This document shows positions 20,287 to 30,160 of a DNA stretch of 64,000 nucleotides, piece by piece. The stretch's first letter is position 1; every line of letters starts with the position of its first letter. The position numbers and the translations under genes are program-made. Source of the DNA: Rhynchopus sp. YZ270_cl-10 (lineage: Eukaryota > Euglenozoa > Diplonemea > Diplonemida > Diplonemidae); the NCBI GenBank assembly GCA_964035575.1, contig OZ037833.1, positions 2,912,001 through 2,976,000 on the forward strand. The letters are read 5' to 3'. Below the pieces are notes generated by a model. The model was not told the DNA's origin. It searched no databases and was given only the letters and a program-made list of their open reading frames with translations.

Positions 20287-23200
20287 ATGCTGGTGTTCGG
20301 GGCCAGCCTTGCGGGGCGAGAAGGACAGAGTTACTGTGTGACGTTACGGGTGTGGGGGACCTTTATCACCCCCAATGTTCACATGGGGCGTGCAGAACAT
20401 GGGCTTGGGTTTGACTGGTGGAGCATCCTTTGGGAACGCCTTTCTTCTCTGCGCCGACCAGACCCCCGCTGGGTAGCCGAGGCACCTGAGTGGGGTGTGT
20501 TTGTGTCTTTCGCGGTCCTGGACATGTGGAAGGACAGACGCGCCCCTACCCTCAGTCACCTCATATTGTGGCTGGTGGGTAGGAGGGGGACCAGGAGGAC
20601 GCGCCGAGGTCACAGGTCCTTGAACTGGACCAAGGCACAGGCGAGCAGGTTCCGTCGGCGCAAGGCGCCATGCAAGCGTCCGCCCTCTCAACTTTTCCGC
20701 AGGATAAGGGCAGCCGTTGTGAGAGTGGCTTTGCAGTGGGTGGCCATCTGGGCTCTGGTTTGCGTGGGGTATGAGCTTGGGAGATCGGCGCCACGGGCTT
20801 TGGGTTGTGCACTGATCCGGGACGCAGAGCTGCTGAGTGTGCTGCTGAGGAAGGGGCTCCTACAGGGCCGATACAGAGCACGTAGCGGGAGGCTGTGGTT
20901 GCGAGTACTTGCCAGCAGGGTGTGGGTTTTCATGCAGAGGTTGAGGCGACCGGCGGGGACAGGGGACGGGTGGGAGCTGTCACCTCAGAGCATAAGCCTG
21001 GGGCCCGGGGCGCTGGCAGGTGGAGCAGACGGGGACATCAACCCGGAGGAGGCGGCAAACCTTGACGCATTCCTCGAGGTGCATGGGGGGAAGAGGGTGC
21101 CGAACGCAGCCAACGGCGAGTGCATGTACGTGGCCTTACTGGGTAAGAAGAACGCGCTGTACTTGGATGTCAGCAAAGCACGCACTGAGCTGGCTGACAG
21201 AGCGCGGGTCACGAAGGTGAAGACCGGTCTCAGACGCTACTTCGAGACCGAGGCACAGCTGTCAAGCTTCATTGACGGCCTCACCAACCCTGAGGTGTGG
21301 GGCAACCACCTCACCCTACACCTGGCAGCAAATGCATGGTCCACCACGATAGCGGTAGTGCAGCCTGGGCCGAATCCAGTGGTGACGATCAACCCCGCAG
21401 CCTCATCGAAAGACTTGCGGACGCAGAAAGACCGCCGCGTCAGGGTAGTTTCACTCCTCAATAATCACTATGAGGAAGTGCAAATGGACCCAAAGAACGC
21501 CCTGGCAATGGTCCAGTCGGCCCCCTTCGCAGAGCTTGACCCGAAAGGCCTAACAGCAACACCCATCCCTGCCATGACGAAGGAGTCGCCTTCTCCTCTG
21601 GGGGCTGATGCACCGAGGCTCTTCTGCCCTGTTCCGTGTTGCAACGGAAGCAGTCTACACCGTCCCCAGCCCTTCTCTGTTCCCGGCCTGCGCACACACA
21701 TCGGTGCACACCTGTCTTCCGGCGACCACATCCCCCACGACACCCTCAACAAGTTGGGGTTAGGACAGTGTGAAGCGTGTGGGGGGATACGGTCGGCATC
21801 GAAGGAGACATGTCTTCAGTGTGCGAAACTGGTAAAGGCGATCGCAAAGCCCACACCCAGGGAACGCACCGCAGTGGAAAAGGCAGACGACGTTGACTTG
21901 CCGGAGTGGTGGGAGATAGCTCAAATCCCCATCAGGACAACAGATGCGATCCCCACGAGCATCGACCGTCCAGCCGCTGTGGAGTTCACCCAGGCACTTG
22001 AGGATGTGGCCGCAGTTGGCGATGAGGCAAGCTGGAAACGTTTGTGCATGTTCGCGAAGCTGGTCCTACCGGCGAAGCGAGGTGGGAAGCACCTCAAGAC
22101 GAAGGTGGCAGTCTTGCGGCAGAAGGATGTGGATGAGTGGAGAGAAGGTGAGATCGCAGCAATGTGGCGAGCAGCTGCGAATCGCACAGGCGGTACGAAG
22201 AAGGAGAAGGAGCGGAAGGAACCAACGTGGGAAGAAAGGGAGAAGGCGATGGTCCGGGAGGTGCGGAATGGGAGGATGGCAGCAGGGATGAGCCGCCTCC
22301 ACAAGGGTGGGCTGGCAGAGCGTACTGAGGAATCCACAGACATCCTCCGCAGAAAGCACCCCCATGAGGAACCCCAACCTGCCACTTCTCTGCCGGAAAT
22401 TGCTTCCGAGCCGCTGAAGCCGATCGCCGCCCTCAAAGCCATAAATAGCATGGCAAAGGGCTCTGCTCCAGGTCCCTTTGGTCTGCGCGGGGATCACCTC
22501 AAGGGGTGGATGGTCAAACACCCGGACCTGAACATCTTGCCACTGATGACGCAAGTCCTGGACCTGCTGCGACGCGGGAAAGCCCCCTCCGAGACAGCTA
22601 TGTTCATGGCAGGAGCTACTCTGGTGGCGTTAAAGAAGGGTGACCAAGGCGACGTCCGCCCCATCTCTGCAGGCAACACACTTCGGCGAGTCGTGAGCAA
22701 GATCGAGGTGGCGTCTGTGAGGGAAAAGGCACGAGGAGTGCTGCTGCCAGGGAGACAAGTTGGGGTGGCGGTGGACGGTGGACTGGAAGCGGCGACAATG
22801 GTTGTGGCAGCATACGCAAAACGACACCAGGGGAGCGACAAAGTGATCGTACAGATTGACTACGAGAACGCATTCAACAGCATCTTTCGCAAGACTTTTC
22901 TGGAAGCCACAAGGAAATATCTCCCGTCCATTTCACCGTGGGTCGAATGGTGCTACAACTCCCACACCGGGCTAGTGTATGGTGACGAGATGATCCCATC
23001 CACCAGAGGCGCGCAGCAAGGCGACCCCGCAGGGCCCCTACTCTTCTCCCTGGGGATCAAAGCACTGACAGACGAAGTGCGTGCAGTCCAGGGCATCGAC
23101 TGTAGCATCTGGTACCTCGATGATGGGACGATCATGGGGAACCCAGAGGCGGTGGCTCGAGCGCTGGAGTTAGTGAGGACACGCAGTGCGGAGCTGGGGC

Positions 23201-26200
23201 TGAAGGTGAAGCTGTCAAAGTGTGAAGTCATCGCCCTAGGACAGCAGACTCCGTTGGACCTGGACAGAGCTGGCCTCCCCGTGTGCAGCCACACCACTGA
23301 CTTGGCGGAGACTTGCTCAGCCTGTGAAGGAAAAGTGATGAGCGTGAAGTATGGAGGCTTTGCGTTCCTGGGGGCGCCAATCGGGGACGACGAGTACTGC
23401 GAAGCGTACATGGAGAAGAAGGTGGAGGAATTCGCGGTGCAACTGCGTCTGCTGCAGAAGGTGTCTGACTCGCAGGCTGGACTGACATTACTCCGTCAGT
23501 GCGAGGGGTTTGCACGCATGGTTTTCTACATGAGAGCCATTGGTCACGCGTGCACCCACAAGTACCTCAGCCAGTACGACAAGGAGGTAGACGCTGCCCT
23601 GGCCGCGCTTTTTGGTGATGAGGATGGAGGCCTGCCGGAAGAAGCACGGAGACAGGCCGCACTGCCATGTAGGGTAGGGGGCATGGGCGTGCGCCGCATC
23701 CGCGACCACTGGACTGCAGCAGCCATGGGAGCAAGGAGCGGCCTGCACCAACTGTGCACCGAACTGGACCCCAGCTTCACCTGGGACGCCGAAGGATGGG
23801 AACGGACGGCAACGCTGTACAACGAGCAAGTGGCTGAAGGTGCTAGGATTGACCCCAAGCTGCAGCCAGCCGTCCCCCTGCGTCAACGTGATCTGTCTGC
23901 AGGGATCCTGGAGGAACAATTGCGGGACCTCTTCGTCAAGGGTGATGCGTACGACAAGGCGCGTCTCAATTCTCTGGCCCTCCCCCAAGCAGGGTCCTGG
24001 CTTACTGCACCCCCCACCTGGGAGCACTACATCCCTCCGATTGCATTCAAGGCCGCAGCCAGACTCCGCCTCCACCTCCCCATATACGCGGAGGGTGTCT
24101 CATGCAGGCAATGCAACCAGCCCATGGACACCAGGGGGGACCACATCTTCGCCTGCAGAATGGGTGGGCATCGTATACTGCGACATAACTCAGTACGCGA
24201 TTATGTGTATGGAGCAGCAAATGAGGCAGGTCTGAGCCCCATCCTGGAACCCAACCACCTCATCCTGGGCAACAACAAGCCCGCTGACATTCTGCTGTCC
24301 ACAGGGGTCGGGGAGTCGAGAGGACGAGCTATCGATGTGACTGTGTGGACGCCGACGTCAGCGTCGATGGTGCAGGGTGCCGCAGTCGCGAAGGGGTACG
24401 CGGCGACGAAGGCGGAAACTGCCAAGAGGAAGAAGCATGGTGACGCGTGTGCGGCGGAGCGGCTGGCGTTCACACCCTTCGCCCTGGAGACCACAGGAGG
24501 TCTGGGACCCGCGGCGGCGTCGATATGGCAGCAGATGCTCCGTTTCGCAGCGGACAGGAAGCTTGGGAACAGAGTGGAGATGTCACAGAGGTGGAATTGG
24601 GGGCTAGGGACGACGCTGCAGCGACAGATCGGGAAGGCCGCGACGGATCGAGGGTCTCTGACTGGTTGCCTGAGGGGTCCTCTGCGAGAGCGTGTGGACT
24701 TAGATCCCACCGTCGACCCGGAAGAGGGGGACTTGATACGCTTGCCCCCCGACCATCTACCTAACCTGGAAGTGACAGACGACCACCAGGGAGACATCAG
24801 GGTGTGTGCGGAGGAGGAGCCAGAGACAGGCAACGAGAAGGAAACGGCGCCAGAGACAGCAGCACAGGACCCAACCCCCCACAGCGAACTGGAGGCCAAC
24901 TTGGTGAAGTGGGGGCTGTCCCGACCGCAGGTGCCCGTGCCGTTCCGAGTAGGAGACTGTGCGTTCGACGCAGTGTGCTGGTCAGTGCGGAGCTGGAAGG
25001 TGGTGACATCGTCGACCCTTCGGTCCCTGGCGGTGGAGAGAGTGAAGAGAGATGCTGACCTGGCGAGAAATGCGATGCCCGACCTCGCGACCTGGGTGCG
25101 ATGGATGAGCCTGGCAGGGAACAGGGATCGCAGGTCGTGGGCGGACCAGACAGCACTGGCGGGTCTGGCACGGGCTTTGCAGGTAGTCATTGTGGCGGTC
25201 GTGTCATCGGACTCTAAGGTGCACATCCATAGACCAGCCAGCAAGTCGAACGGGGCCGTAGCAGTGCTGCACACAGGAGCTCACGAGGCTGGCCACTTCT
25301 CGCCGTTATGCATGACAGACAACACGTTTGCATATCTGCGAAGCCTTGCCCCCGACACCCCCCTTCCAGAGATGCAGTGCCACAGCACCGGAGCGCTGTC
25401 ACGGATGGAGGAGCGCCCGGGGAGACAGGGGGAATTGCTCACGTGCGAAAACTGCGCACTCATCACCGAATGTAGTGTCCCCCACTGGTTTTGTAGTTCC
25501 TGCGAGCGCACATGGTGTGAGGGATGTGGGAGCGCCAACGCAAAGTGTGTGCTGAGGGCAAAGCCAGTTCAGCCAGTTCAGCCAGTTCAGCCAGTTCAGC
25601 CGACAACATCGCAGACAGTGGGAGGTAGCTACTACAACAGCAACCCAGCTCCCCCACAGGACGCGGCAACGGAGGTGAAGGAGGAGGTTATGGATGAGGA
25701 GGATTCCGCCGACTGCGCCGACCACGACACCACCATGGACAACAACACCGCAACCGCAGCAGAATCCTTCGTCTGGGGGCCATCAGAGCAGAGCTACAAC
25801 ACCACACCAACAGCTCTGACTGGTGACCACCACTTGGGTTCAGCGAAGACTGGTGGATGGACGGCTAAGTCCCACGCGGAAAGAAGGACGAAGCTGACCA
25901 CCCTTGGGACTTCGCGGCGGGCGCAGGGGAACCACACTCGTCGCTCCGGTGTAGTGGAGGACAGGTCTGCGGAGACCACAGCAAGGCGGCCTTCTCCCCC
26001 TATCTCGCGAGGGTCGGATGTGGAGGCGAAAGGGTTAGTCCCACACAGCCAGAAGGAAGGGGACAGGGTGCCGAGAAATGTCGAAGAGTGGGCGGACTGC
26101 TTCTTCCCCAGGGGAGGGACCAGGCGAGAGGGAATGACTCCCTTGGCACCGGAGGTGGCGTACGAGGCGCTGGACGCGTGGTGGGATCAGCGGGAGGAGC

Positions 26201-26286
26201 TGGGGCGCGTCGGAGGACGGCAGACGAGTCAGTACGGGGCGCTTAGGGCGGTCCTGGTGCTGATGATGGAGGCGACCTTCAAATAG
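20287..26286 (+). CDS. LINE E2 polyprotein (OTU-like, Zn finger, RT, Zn knuckle, RLE, OTU-like, CxxC cluster)
   Basis: The ATG at 20287 corresponds to the E1 start and gives 1,999 residues; the frame is open further upstream through the repeats. OTU-like 1 has Cys 279 (NGECMYVAL) and His 394 (NNHYEEV). A CPVPCC...H...H finger follows. The RT has DVRPISAGNTLRR, DYENAFN, GAQQGDPAGPLL and YLDD (first catalytic Asp 945). A knuckle CRQC...GDHIFAC begins at about 1273, and an RLE core shows KPADILL (Asp 1334) and RAIDVTV (Asp 1350). OTU-like 2 has Cys 1558 (GDCAFDAV) and His 1670 (GHFSPL), followed by a CENC...CSSC...CEGC cluster and a 9-bp PVQ repeat. It lacks the long coiled-coil tail of E1. The product would act in target-primed reverse transcription; a processing or deubiquitinating role of the OTU domains is inference. 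Confidence 0.85.
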   Translation: MLVFGASLAGREGQSYCVTLRVWGTFITPNVHMGRAEHGLGFDWWSILWERLSSLRRPDPRWVAEAPEWGVFVSFAVLDMWKDRRAPTLSHLILWLVGRRGTRRTRRGHRSLNWTKAQASRFRRRKAPCKRPPSQLFRRIRAAVVRVALQWVAIWALVCVGYELGRSAPRALGCALIRDAELLSVLLRKGLLQGRYRARSGRLWLRVLASRVWVFMQRLRRPAGTGDGWELSPQSISLGPGALAGGADGDINPEEAANLDAFLEVHGGKRVPNAANGECMYVALLGKKNALYLDVSKARTELADRARVTKVKTGLRRYFETEAQLSSFIDGLTNPEVWGNHLTLHLAANAWSTTIAVVQPGPNPVVTINPAASSKDLRTQKDRRVRVVSLLNNHYEEVQMDPKNALAMVQSAPFAELDPKGLTATPIPAMTKESPSPLGADAPRLFCPVPCCNGSSLHRPQPFSVPGLRTHIGAHLSSGDHIPHDTLNKLGLGQCEACGGIRSASKETCLQCAKLVKAIAKPTPRERTAVEKADDVDLPEWWEIAQIPIRTTDAIPTSIDRPAAVEFTQALEDVAAVGDEASWKRLCMFAKLVLPAKRGGKHLKTKVAVLRQKDVDEWREGEIAAMWRAAANRTGGTKKEKERKEPTWEEREKAMVREVRNGRMAAGMSRLHKGGLAERTEESTDILRRKHPHEEPQPATSLPEIASEPLKPIAALKAINSMAKGSAPGPFGLRGDHLKGWMVKHPDLNILPLMTQVLDLLRRGKAPSETAMFMAGATLVALKKGDQGDVRPISAGNTLRRVVSKIEVASVREKARGVLLPGRQVGVAVDGGLEAATMVVAAYAKRHQGSDKVIVQIDYENAFNSIFRKTFLEATRKYLPSISPWVEWCYNSHTGLVYGDEMIPSTRGAQQGDPAGPLLFSLGIKALTDEVRAVQGIDCSIWYLDDGTIMGNPEAVARALELVRTRSAELGLKVKLSKCEVIALGQQTPLDLDRAGLPVCSHTTDLAETCSACEGKVMSVKYGGFAFLGAPIGDDEYCEAYMEKKVEEFAVQLRLLQKVSDSQAGLTLLRQCEGFARMVFYMRAIGHACTHKYLSQYDKEVDAALAALFGDEDGGLPEEARRQAALPCRVGGMGVRRIRDHWTAAAMGARSGLHQLCTELDPSFTWDAEGWERTATLYNEQVAEGARIDPKLQPAVPLRQRDLSAGILEEQLRDLFVKGDAYDKARLNSLALPQAGSWLTAPPTWEHYIPPIAFKAAARLRLHLPIYAEGVSCRQCNQPMDTRGDHIFACRMGGHRILRHNSVRDYVYGAANEAGLSPILEPNHLILGNNKPADILLSTGVGESRGRAIDVTVWTPTSASMVQGAAVAKGYAATKAETAKRKKHGDACAAERLAFTPFALETTGGLGPAAASIWQQMLRFAADRKLGNRVEMSQRWNWGLGTTLQRQIGKAATDRGSLTGCLRGPLRERVDLDPTVDPEEGDLIRLPPDHLPNLEVTDDHQGDIRVCAEEEPETGNEKETAPETAAQDPTPHSELEANLVKWGLSRPQVPVPFRVGDCAFDAVCWSVRSWKVVTSSTLRSLAVERVKRDADLARNAMPDLATWVRWMSLAGNRDRRSWADQTALAGLARALQVVIVAVVSSDSKVHIHRPASKSNGAVAVLHTGAHEAGHFSPLCMTDNTFAYLRSLAPDTPLPEMQCHSTGALSRMEERPGRQGELLTCENCALITECSVPHWFCSSCERTWCEGCGSANAKCVLRAKPVQPVQPVQPVQPTTSQTVGGSYYNSNPAPPQDAATEVKEEVMDEEDSADCADHDTTMDNNTATAAESFVWGPSEQSYNTTPTALTGDHHLGSAKTGGWTAKSHAERRTKLTTLGTSRRAQGNHTRRSGVVEDRSAETTARRPSPPISRGSDVEAKGLVPHSQKEGDRVPRNVEEWADCFFPRGGTRREGMTPLAPEVAYEALDAWWDQREELGRVGGRQTSQYGALRAVLVLMMEATFK
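25563..25600 (+). repeat. 9-bp in-frame repeat (Pro-Val-Gln) in E2
   Basis: Four copies of CAGCCAGTT inside the E2 frame encode PVQPVQPVQPVQ between the CxxC cluster and the acidic tail. This is probably a length-variable linker. Confidence 0.9.
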
Positions 26287-27100
26287 AAGGGCCTCGCGAT
26301 TGGTTGTGATTGTGGTTTATGTGGGCACTGTTGCCCTTCCCTTCTCTGTTATTTTCCCCCACCCCAACTTTTGTGTGTAGCAACACCTGTTTAGTTCCCT
26401 GTTTCCTTTTTACCCCCAACCCCTCCCATTAGATACATGTGTGTAATCCCCCTGGTGTCAAGCCCCTTGTATGTAAATTCCAAATCTTCCCCCTCACAGA
26501 AAACGTCAGGAGTAAGCCAAGGAGGCGGTTTGTCTGTGGGCGTCGGCCTAGGAGTAAGCGACGGAGATTTTTTCCCCCACCCCATCCCCTACGAGTTCCA
26601 TGGGGGGTCGCTACTGGCGTTAATCATCCAAACAAAAAAGACTACAAGAGACAAAACAAAAGTAACAAGAAAGGAACTTCGTATTGTAAAAAGAAAGCCC
26701 CATCCCGCCCCTTCCTCCCCTCCAGAACCAGCTGGGCACCAATACTGGAAATACAGCAAAACCACACAGACTGGACAGTCTATATTCACCCCTGCCTCTC
26801 CCGTGTTAATGTTCACCCCTCCTTTATCCCAAATTGTCATAGAGCTAAATATAGTTGTATGCCTCGCTTCGCTCGGCAAACAACGATACATAATAGGGCG
26901 ACATGCTGATGACAAATATCTCCCTCGTTTAATTCACTTTTGTGCCTCGTTCTAACTAAACCGGCACATGTACTGATTGTAAGACTTTTGGCCCTCGCTT
27001 CGCTCGGACCAAGCGCCTTTCATGTGCATTATAAACGTACCCCCCTTGCCCTGTCCAGTTTGATGTGGAACAAAAAAAAGTCGAGCCTAGGGCTAAGTTG
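26287..27100 (+). other. 3' UTR of LINE E2
   Basis: Non-coding and pyrimidine-rich. It holds two copies of the palindromic word CTTCGCTCGG (about 26869 and 26998) and the segment GCGCCTTTCATGTGCATTAT, which recurs at 28622-28655 in a truncated copy. It ends in the conserved GCCTAGGGCTAAGTTG block. Confidence 0.65.
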
Positions 27101-27152
<52 letters not shown>

Positions 27153-27154
<2 letters not shown>

Positions 27155-27251
27155 TGTGGCAAAAGGGGTGTGTACAGATAGAGTTTTGGTTCGACTGGTG
27201 GTGCAACCTCTGGGAGGTCTTCACCTCCTTGCGTCAACCTGACCCCTGCTG
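27153..27251 (+). mobile_element. LINE 5' module fragment, first part (interrupted)
   Basis: Matches 10316-10410 of E1 nearly base for base and starts right after the E2 poly-A. It breaks off at CCCCTGCTGGG. The module resumes at about 29734 with GTAGTCGAGGCACC, so 27252-29733 is a later insertion into it. Confidence 0.8.
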
Positions 27252-28377
27252 GGGTTCATTTTTTTTTACAGGGGTTCATTTTTTTTTACAGGGGTTCATT
27301 TTTTTTTACAGGGGTTCATTTTTTTTTACAGGGGTTCATTTTTTTTTACAAAAGGGGTTCATTTTTTTTTACAAAGGGGTTCATTTTTTTTTACAAAGGG
27401 GTTCATTTTTTTTTACAGGGGTTCATTTTTTTTTACACAAAAAACTATGTTAAGACGAAATCCTACCGATGTGCCTACATGGGGCGTCCCCCGTTAGTAG
27501 TGCGCCAGATGAGGGGCATGAAGCGAAAAGCGGCTAAAGGTGCAGGCCTGTGTTGCAGCACAGGTCTGGAGAGTTGAGGCAACTCGCCTGCTGAGCGTGA
27601 GAGGAATCAAGGCAGAGGTTCGCTGTCCAAGTAAAACCTACCCTGGTCATCCTCTGCCTGTTTTGTTTTCTGTCGTGATTGTTTGTGTTTGTGGGCGGGA
27701 TCAGATGGGTGGAGGGTGTTTGCTTTTTGTTTAGCTTGGAGAAGGGCCACTCTCGCACACTCCTTGTTATCTATCATCTAGTTTCATTTTTTCATGCATC
27801 CCCAAAGTATGTAGACAGAGAGTCAAGACCACCTTGGCCAAAAGGGTTTTTTTACCACACTTTTCTTTTGCTTCCATTCGTGGAAGCGTTTGCTTTTCTT
27901 CTGTTCCTGGCCTGACGTGTGTTCAACAGGTGTGCTATTTTTACTGAGTGGAATCCATTTTTCTTTTTCCAGGTGAGGCACTAAAACAAGACATCCTGCA
28001 GACAACGAAACAATGGGCACGTGTGTTTTTTATTCTCCCTTCCCTTCTTTTAAGTAAGGAGGATTAGGTCTTCTTTTTTTCCTTTTTTTGCCCCATAAGT
28101 GTGACGCCTGTGTATTCAAATTGATTAAAAAGAATAAAAAACAAACACACGATGCAGTTTCTTGTTTTGTTTAGGAGGAAGTGGCCACTTACTTTACTTT
28201 ACCGCCCACCTTTTATACTAAAACTTGAAACACCGACCTTTTTTGGTCATCATTTTTTCATTTCCTTTTTCCTTTTCCATTTTCCTGTTCATTTTATTGT
28301 CTTTATTGTTTACTCCATTCTTCCTTTTTCCTTTCTTCTATTCTCACATACAAAAAAAGACCAAGTACATAAAAGAG

Positions 28378-28412
<35 letters not shown>
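27252..28412 (+). mobile_element. Truncated LINE of another family, copy A (tandem 5' repeats, ORF tail, 3' UTR, poly-A)
   Basis: It begins with about nine copies of ACAGGGGTTCATTTTTTTT (27253-27436), followed by a coding tail (MRGMKRKAAKGAG...) and a 3' UTR ending in an A-rich tract at 28378-28412. The body matches 28790-29720 at high identity. I infer a 5'-truncated non-LTR copy; the RT part is absent, so the family cannot be named. Confidence 0.6.
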
Positions 28413-28418
<6 letters not shown>

Positions 28419-28747
28419 CAGTCCACGTTGGGCCAGAACCGGTTCTAAGGAAGCCGTGTTCTGGGGCAACGTGGGGCGCAAAGTTTTACAATTTTCATGC
28501 ACGGGTGCTCCACAAATTACCAAGTATTCCTTCTTTGTTGAATTGAGAGAGAGTCGTGTTTAGCTGCCACGCGGGTGTGCTTAGAATTCCTTTGCGGGTT
28601 TGCAATTCCTTCGCGCTCGGACCAAGCGCCTTTCATGTGCATTATAAACGTACCCCCCTTGCCCTGTCCAGTTTGATGTGGAACAAAAAAAAGTCGAGCC
28701 TAGGGCTAAGTTGAACAACACCAAAAAAAAAAAAAAAAAAAAAAAAA
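28413..28747 (+). mobile_element. 3' end fragment of an E2-like LINE
   Basis: The part from about 28616 repeats the end of E2 (GCGCCTTTCATGTGCATTAT, then GCCTAGGGCTAAGTTG and poly-A at 28723-28747). The first 200 bases have no other match in the window. Confidence 0.65.
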
Positions 28748-29733
28748 TACAGGGGTTCATTTTTTTTTACAAGGGGTTCATTTTTTTTTACACAAAAAAC
28801 TATGTTAAGACGAAATCCTACCGATGTGCCTACATGGGGCGTCCCCCGTTAGTAGTGCGCCAGATGAGGGGCATGAAGCGAAAAGCGGTGAAAGGTGCAG
28901 GCCTGTTCGCAGCAGGTCTGGAGAGTTGTGGCAACTCGTCTGCTGAGCGTGTGAAGTATCAAGGCAGAGGTTCGCTGTCCAAGTAAAACCTACCCTGGTC
29001 ATCCTCTGCCTGTCTTGTTCTCTGTTGTGATTGTTTGTGTTTGTGGGCGGGATCAGATGGGTGGAGGGTGTTTACTTTGTGTTTAGCTCGGAGAAGTGGC
29101 TTACCCGCCCACTCTCTGTTATTTATTCAGTGTCATATTTTCATTCATCCCCAAAGTTTGTAGACAGAGTCAAGGCCACCTTGGCCAAAAGGGTTTTTTC
29201 ACCACACTTTTCTTTTGCTTCCATTCGTGGAAGTCTTGTTTTTCTTCTGTTCCTGGCCTGACGTGTGTTCAACAGGTGTGCTATTTTTACCAAGTGGAAT
29301 CCATTTTTCTTTTTCCAGGAGAGGCACTAAAACAAACCATTCTGCAGACAACAAAGCAAAGGCAATGTGTTTTTTATTCTCCCTTCCCTTCTTTTAAGTA
29401 AGGAGGATTAGGTCTTCTTTTTTTTCCTTTTTTTGCCCCAGAAGTGTGACGCCTGTGTATTCAAATTGATTAAAAAGAATAAAAAACAAACACATAATGC
29501 AGTTTCTTGTTTTGTATAAAATTCTGTTGGCTCTTCCGTACTCTTCGCCCGCCTTTTATACAAAACTTGAAACACCGACCATTTTTGGTCATCATTTTTT
29601 CCTTTTCCTTTTTCCATTTCCTTTTTCCTTTTCCATTTCCTGTTCATTTTATTGTCTTTATTGTCTTCTCCATTTCTTCCTTTTTCCTTTCTAATCTCAT
29701 AAAAAACTAGACCAAGTACAAAAGAGAAAAAAA
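28747..29733 (+). mobile_element. Truncated LINE of another family, copy B
   Basis: Two copies of the 19-bp 5' repeat, then the coding tail MRGMKRKAVKGAGLF ending in SLSK and a 3' UTR closely matching copy A. It ends in an A-rich tract. In copy B the short coding tail is open up to the stop at about 28984. Confidence 0.6.
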
Positions 29734-29905
29734 GGGTAGTCGAGGCACCTGAGTGGGGAGTGTTTGTGTCGTTCGCGGTCCTGGATCTGTGGAAGGACAG
29801 ACGCGCCCCTACCCTCAGTCATCTCATTTTGTGGCTAGTGGGCAGGAGGACCAGGAGGACGCGACGAGGACACCGGTCCTTGAACTGGACCAAGTCACAG
29901 GCGGG
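29734..29905 (+). mobile_element. LINE 5' module fragment, second part
   Basis: Practically identical to 10410-10580 of E1 and in register with the fragment ending at 27251. The coding sense (EAPEWGVFVSFAVLDLW) is retained. It is cut off at 29905 by the 8-bp satellite. Confidence 0.85.
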
Positions 29906-29908
29906 GGT

Positions 29909-30160
29909 CCGCAAACCCGCAAACCCGCAAACCCGCAAACCCGCAAACCCGCAAACCCGCAAACCCGCAAACCCGCAAACCCGCAAACCCGCAAACCCGC
30001 AAACCCGCAAACCCGCAAACCCGCAAACCCGCAAACCCGCAAACCCGCAAACCCGCAAACCCGCAAACCCGCAAACCCGCAAACCCGCAAACCCGCAAAC
30101 CCGCAAACCCGCAAACCCGCAAACCCGCAAACCCGCAAACCCGCAAACCCGCAAACCCGC
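29909..30160. repeat. 8-bp satellite CCGCAAAC, about 31 copies
   Basis: A perfect array of CCGCAAAC. Two degenerate units (AAACCCGTAAACCCGC) reappear at 31354-31370, on the far side of the OTU fragment. The array is open in all frames and so produces spurious reading frames. Confidence 0.97.

Larger units (their letters stand above)
19013..27152 (+). mobile_element. LINE E2: second full-length-looking element, joined head-to-tail to E1
   Basis: It begins at GGTGTGGC, the base after the E1 poly-A run. It has a short tandem-repeat start, a CAG/CAA-rich 5' region sharing blocks with E1 (CCCCAAAAAGAGGCCT at about 8473 and 19765), one large ORF, a 3' UTR with the GCCTAGGGCTAAGTTG end block, and poly-A at 27101-27152. 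The 5' module is far more similar to E1 than the RT region is, so the two elements are not simple sister copies. The ORF looks intact. Confidence 0.78.

Noticed and set aside
29909-30160. Telomere-like repeat
   Set aside because: The unit CCGCAAAC differs from TTAGGG-type telomeres and lies internally between retroelement fragments.
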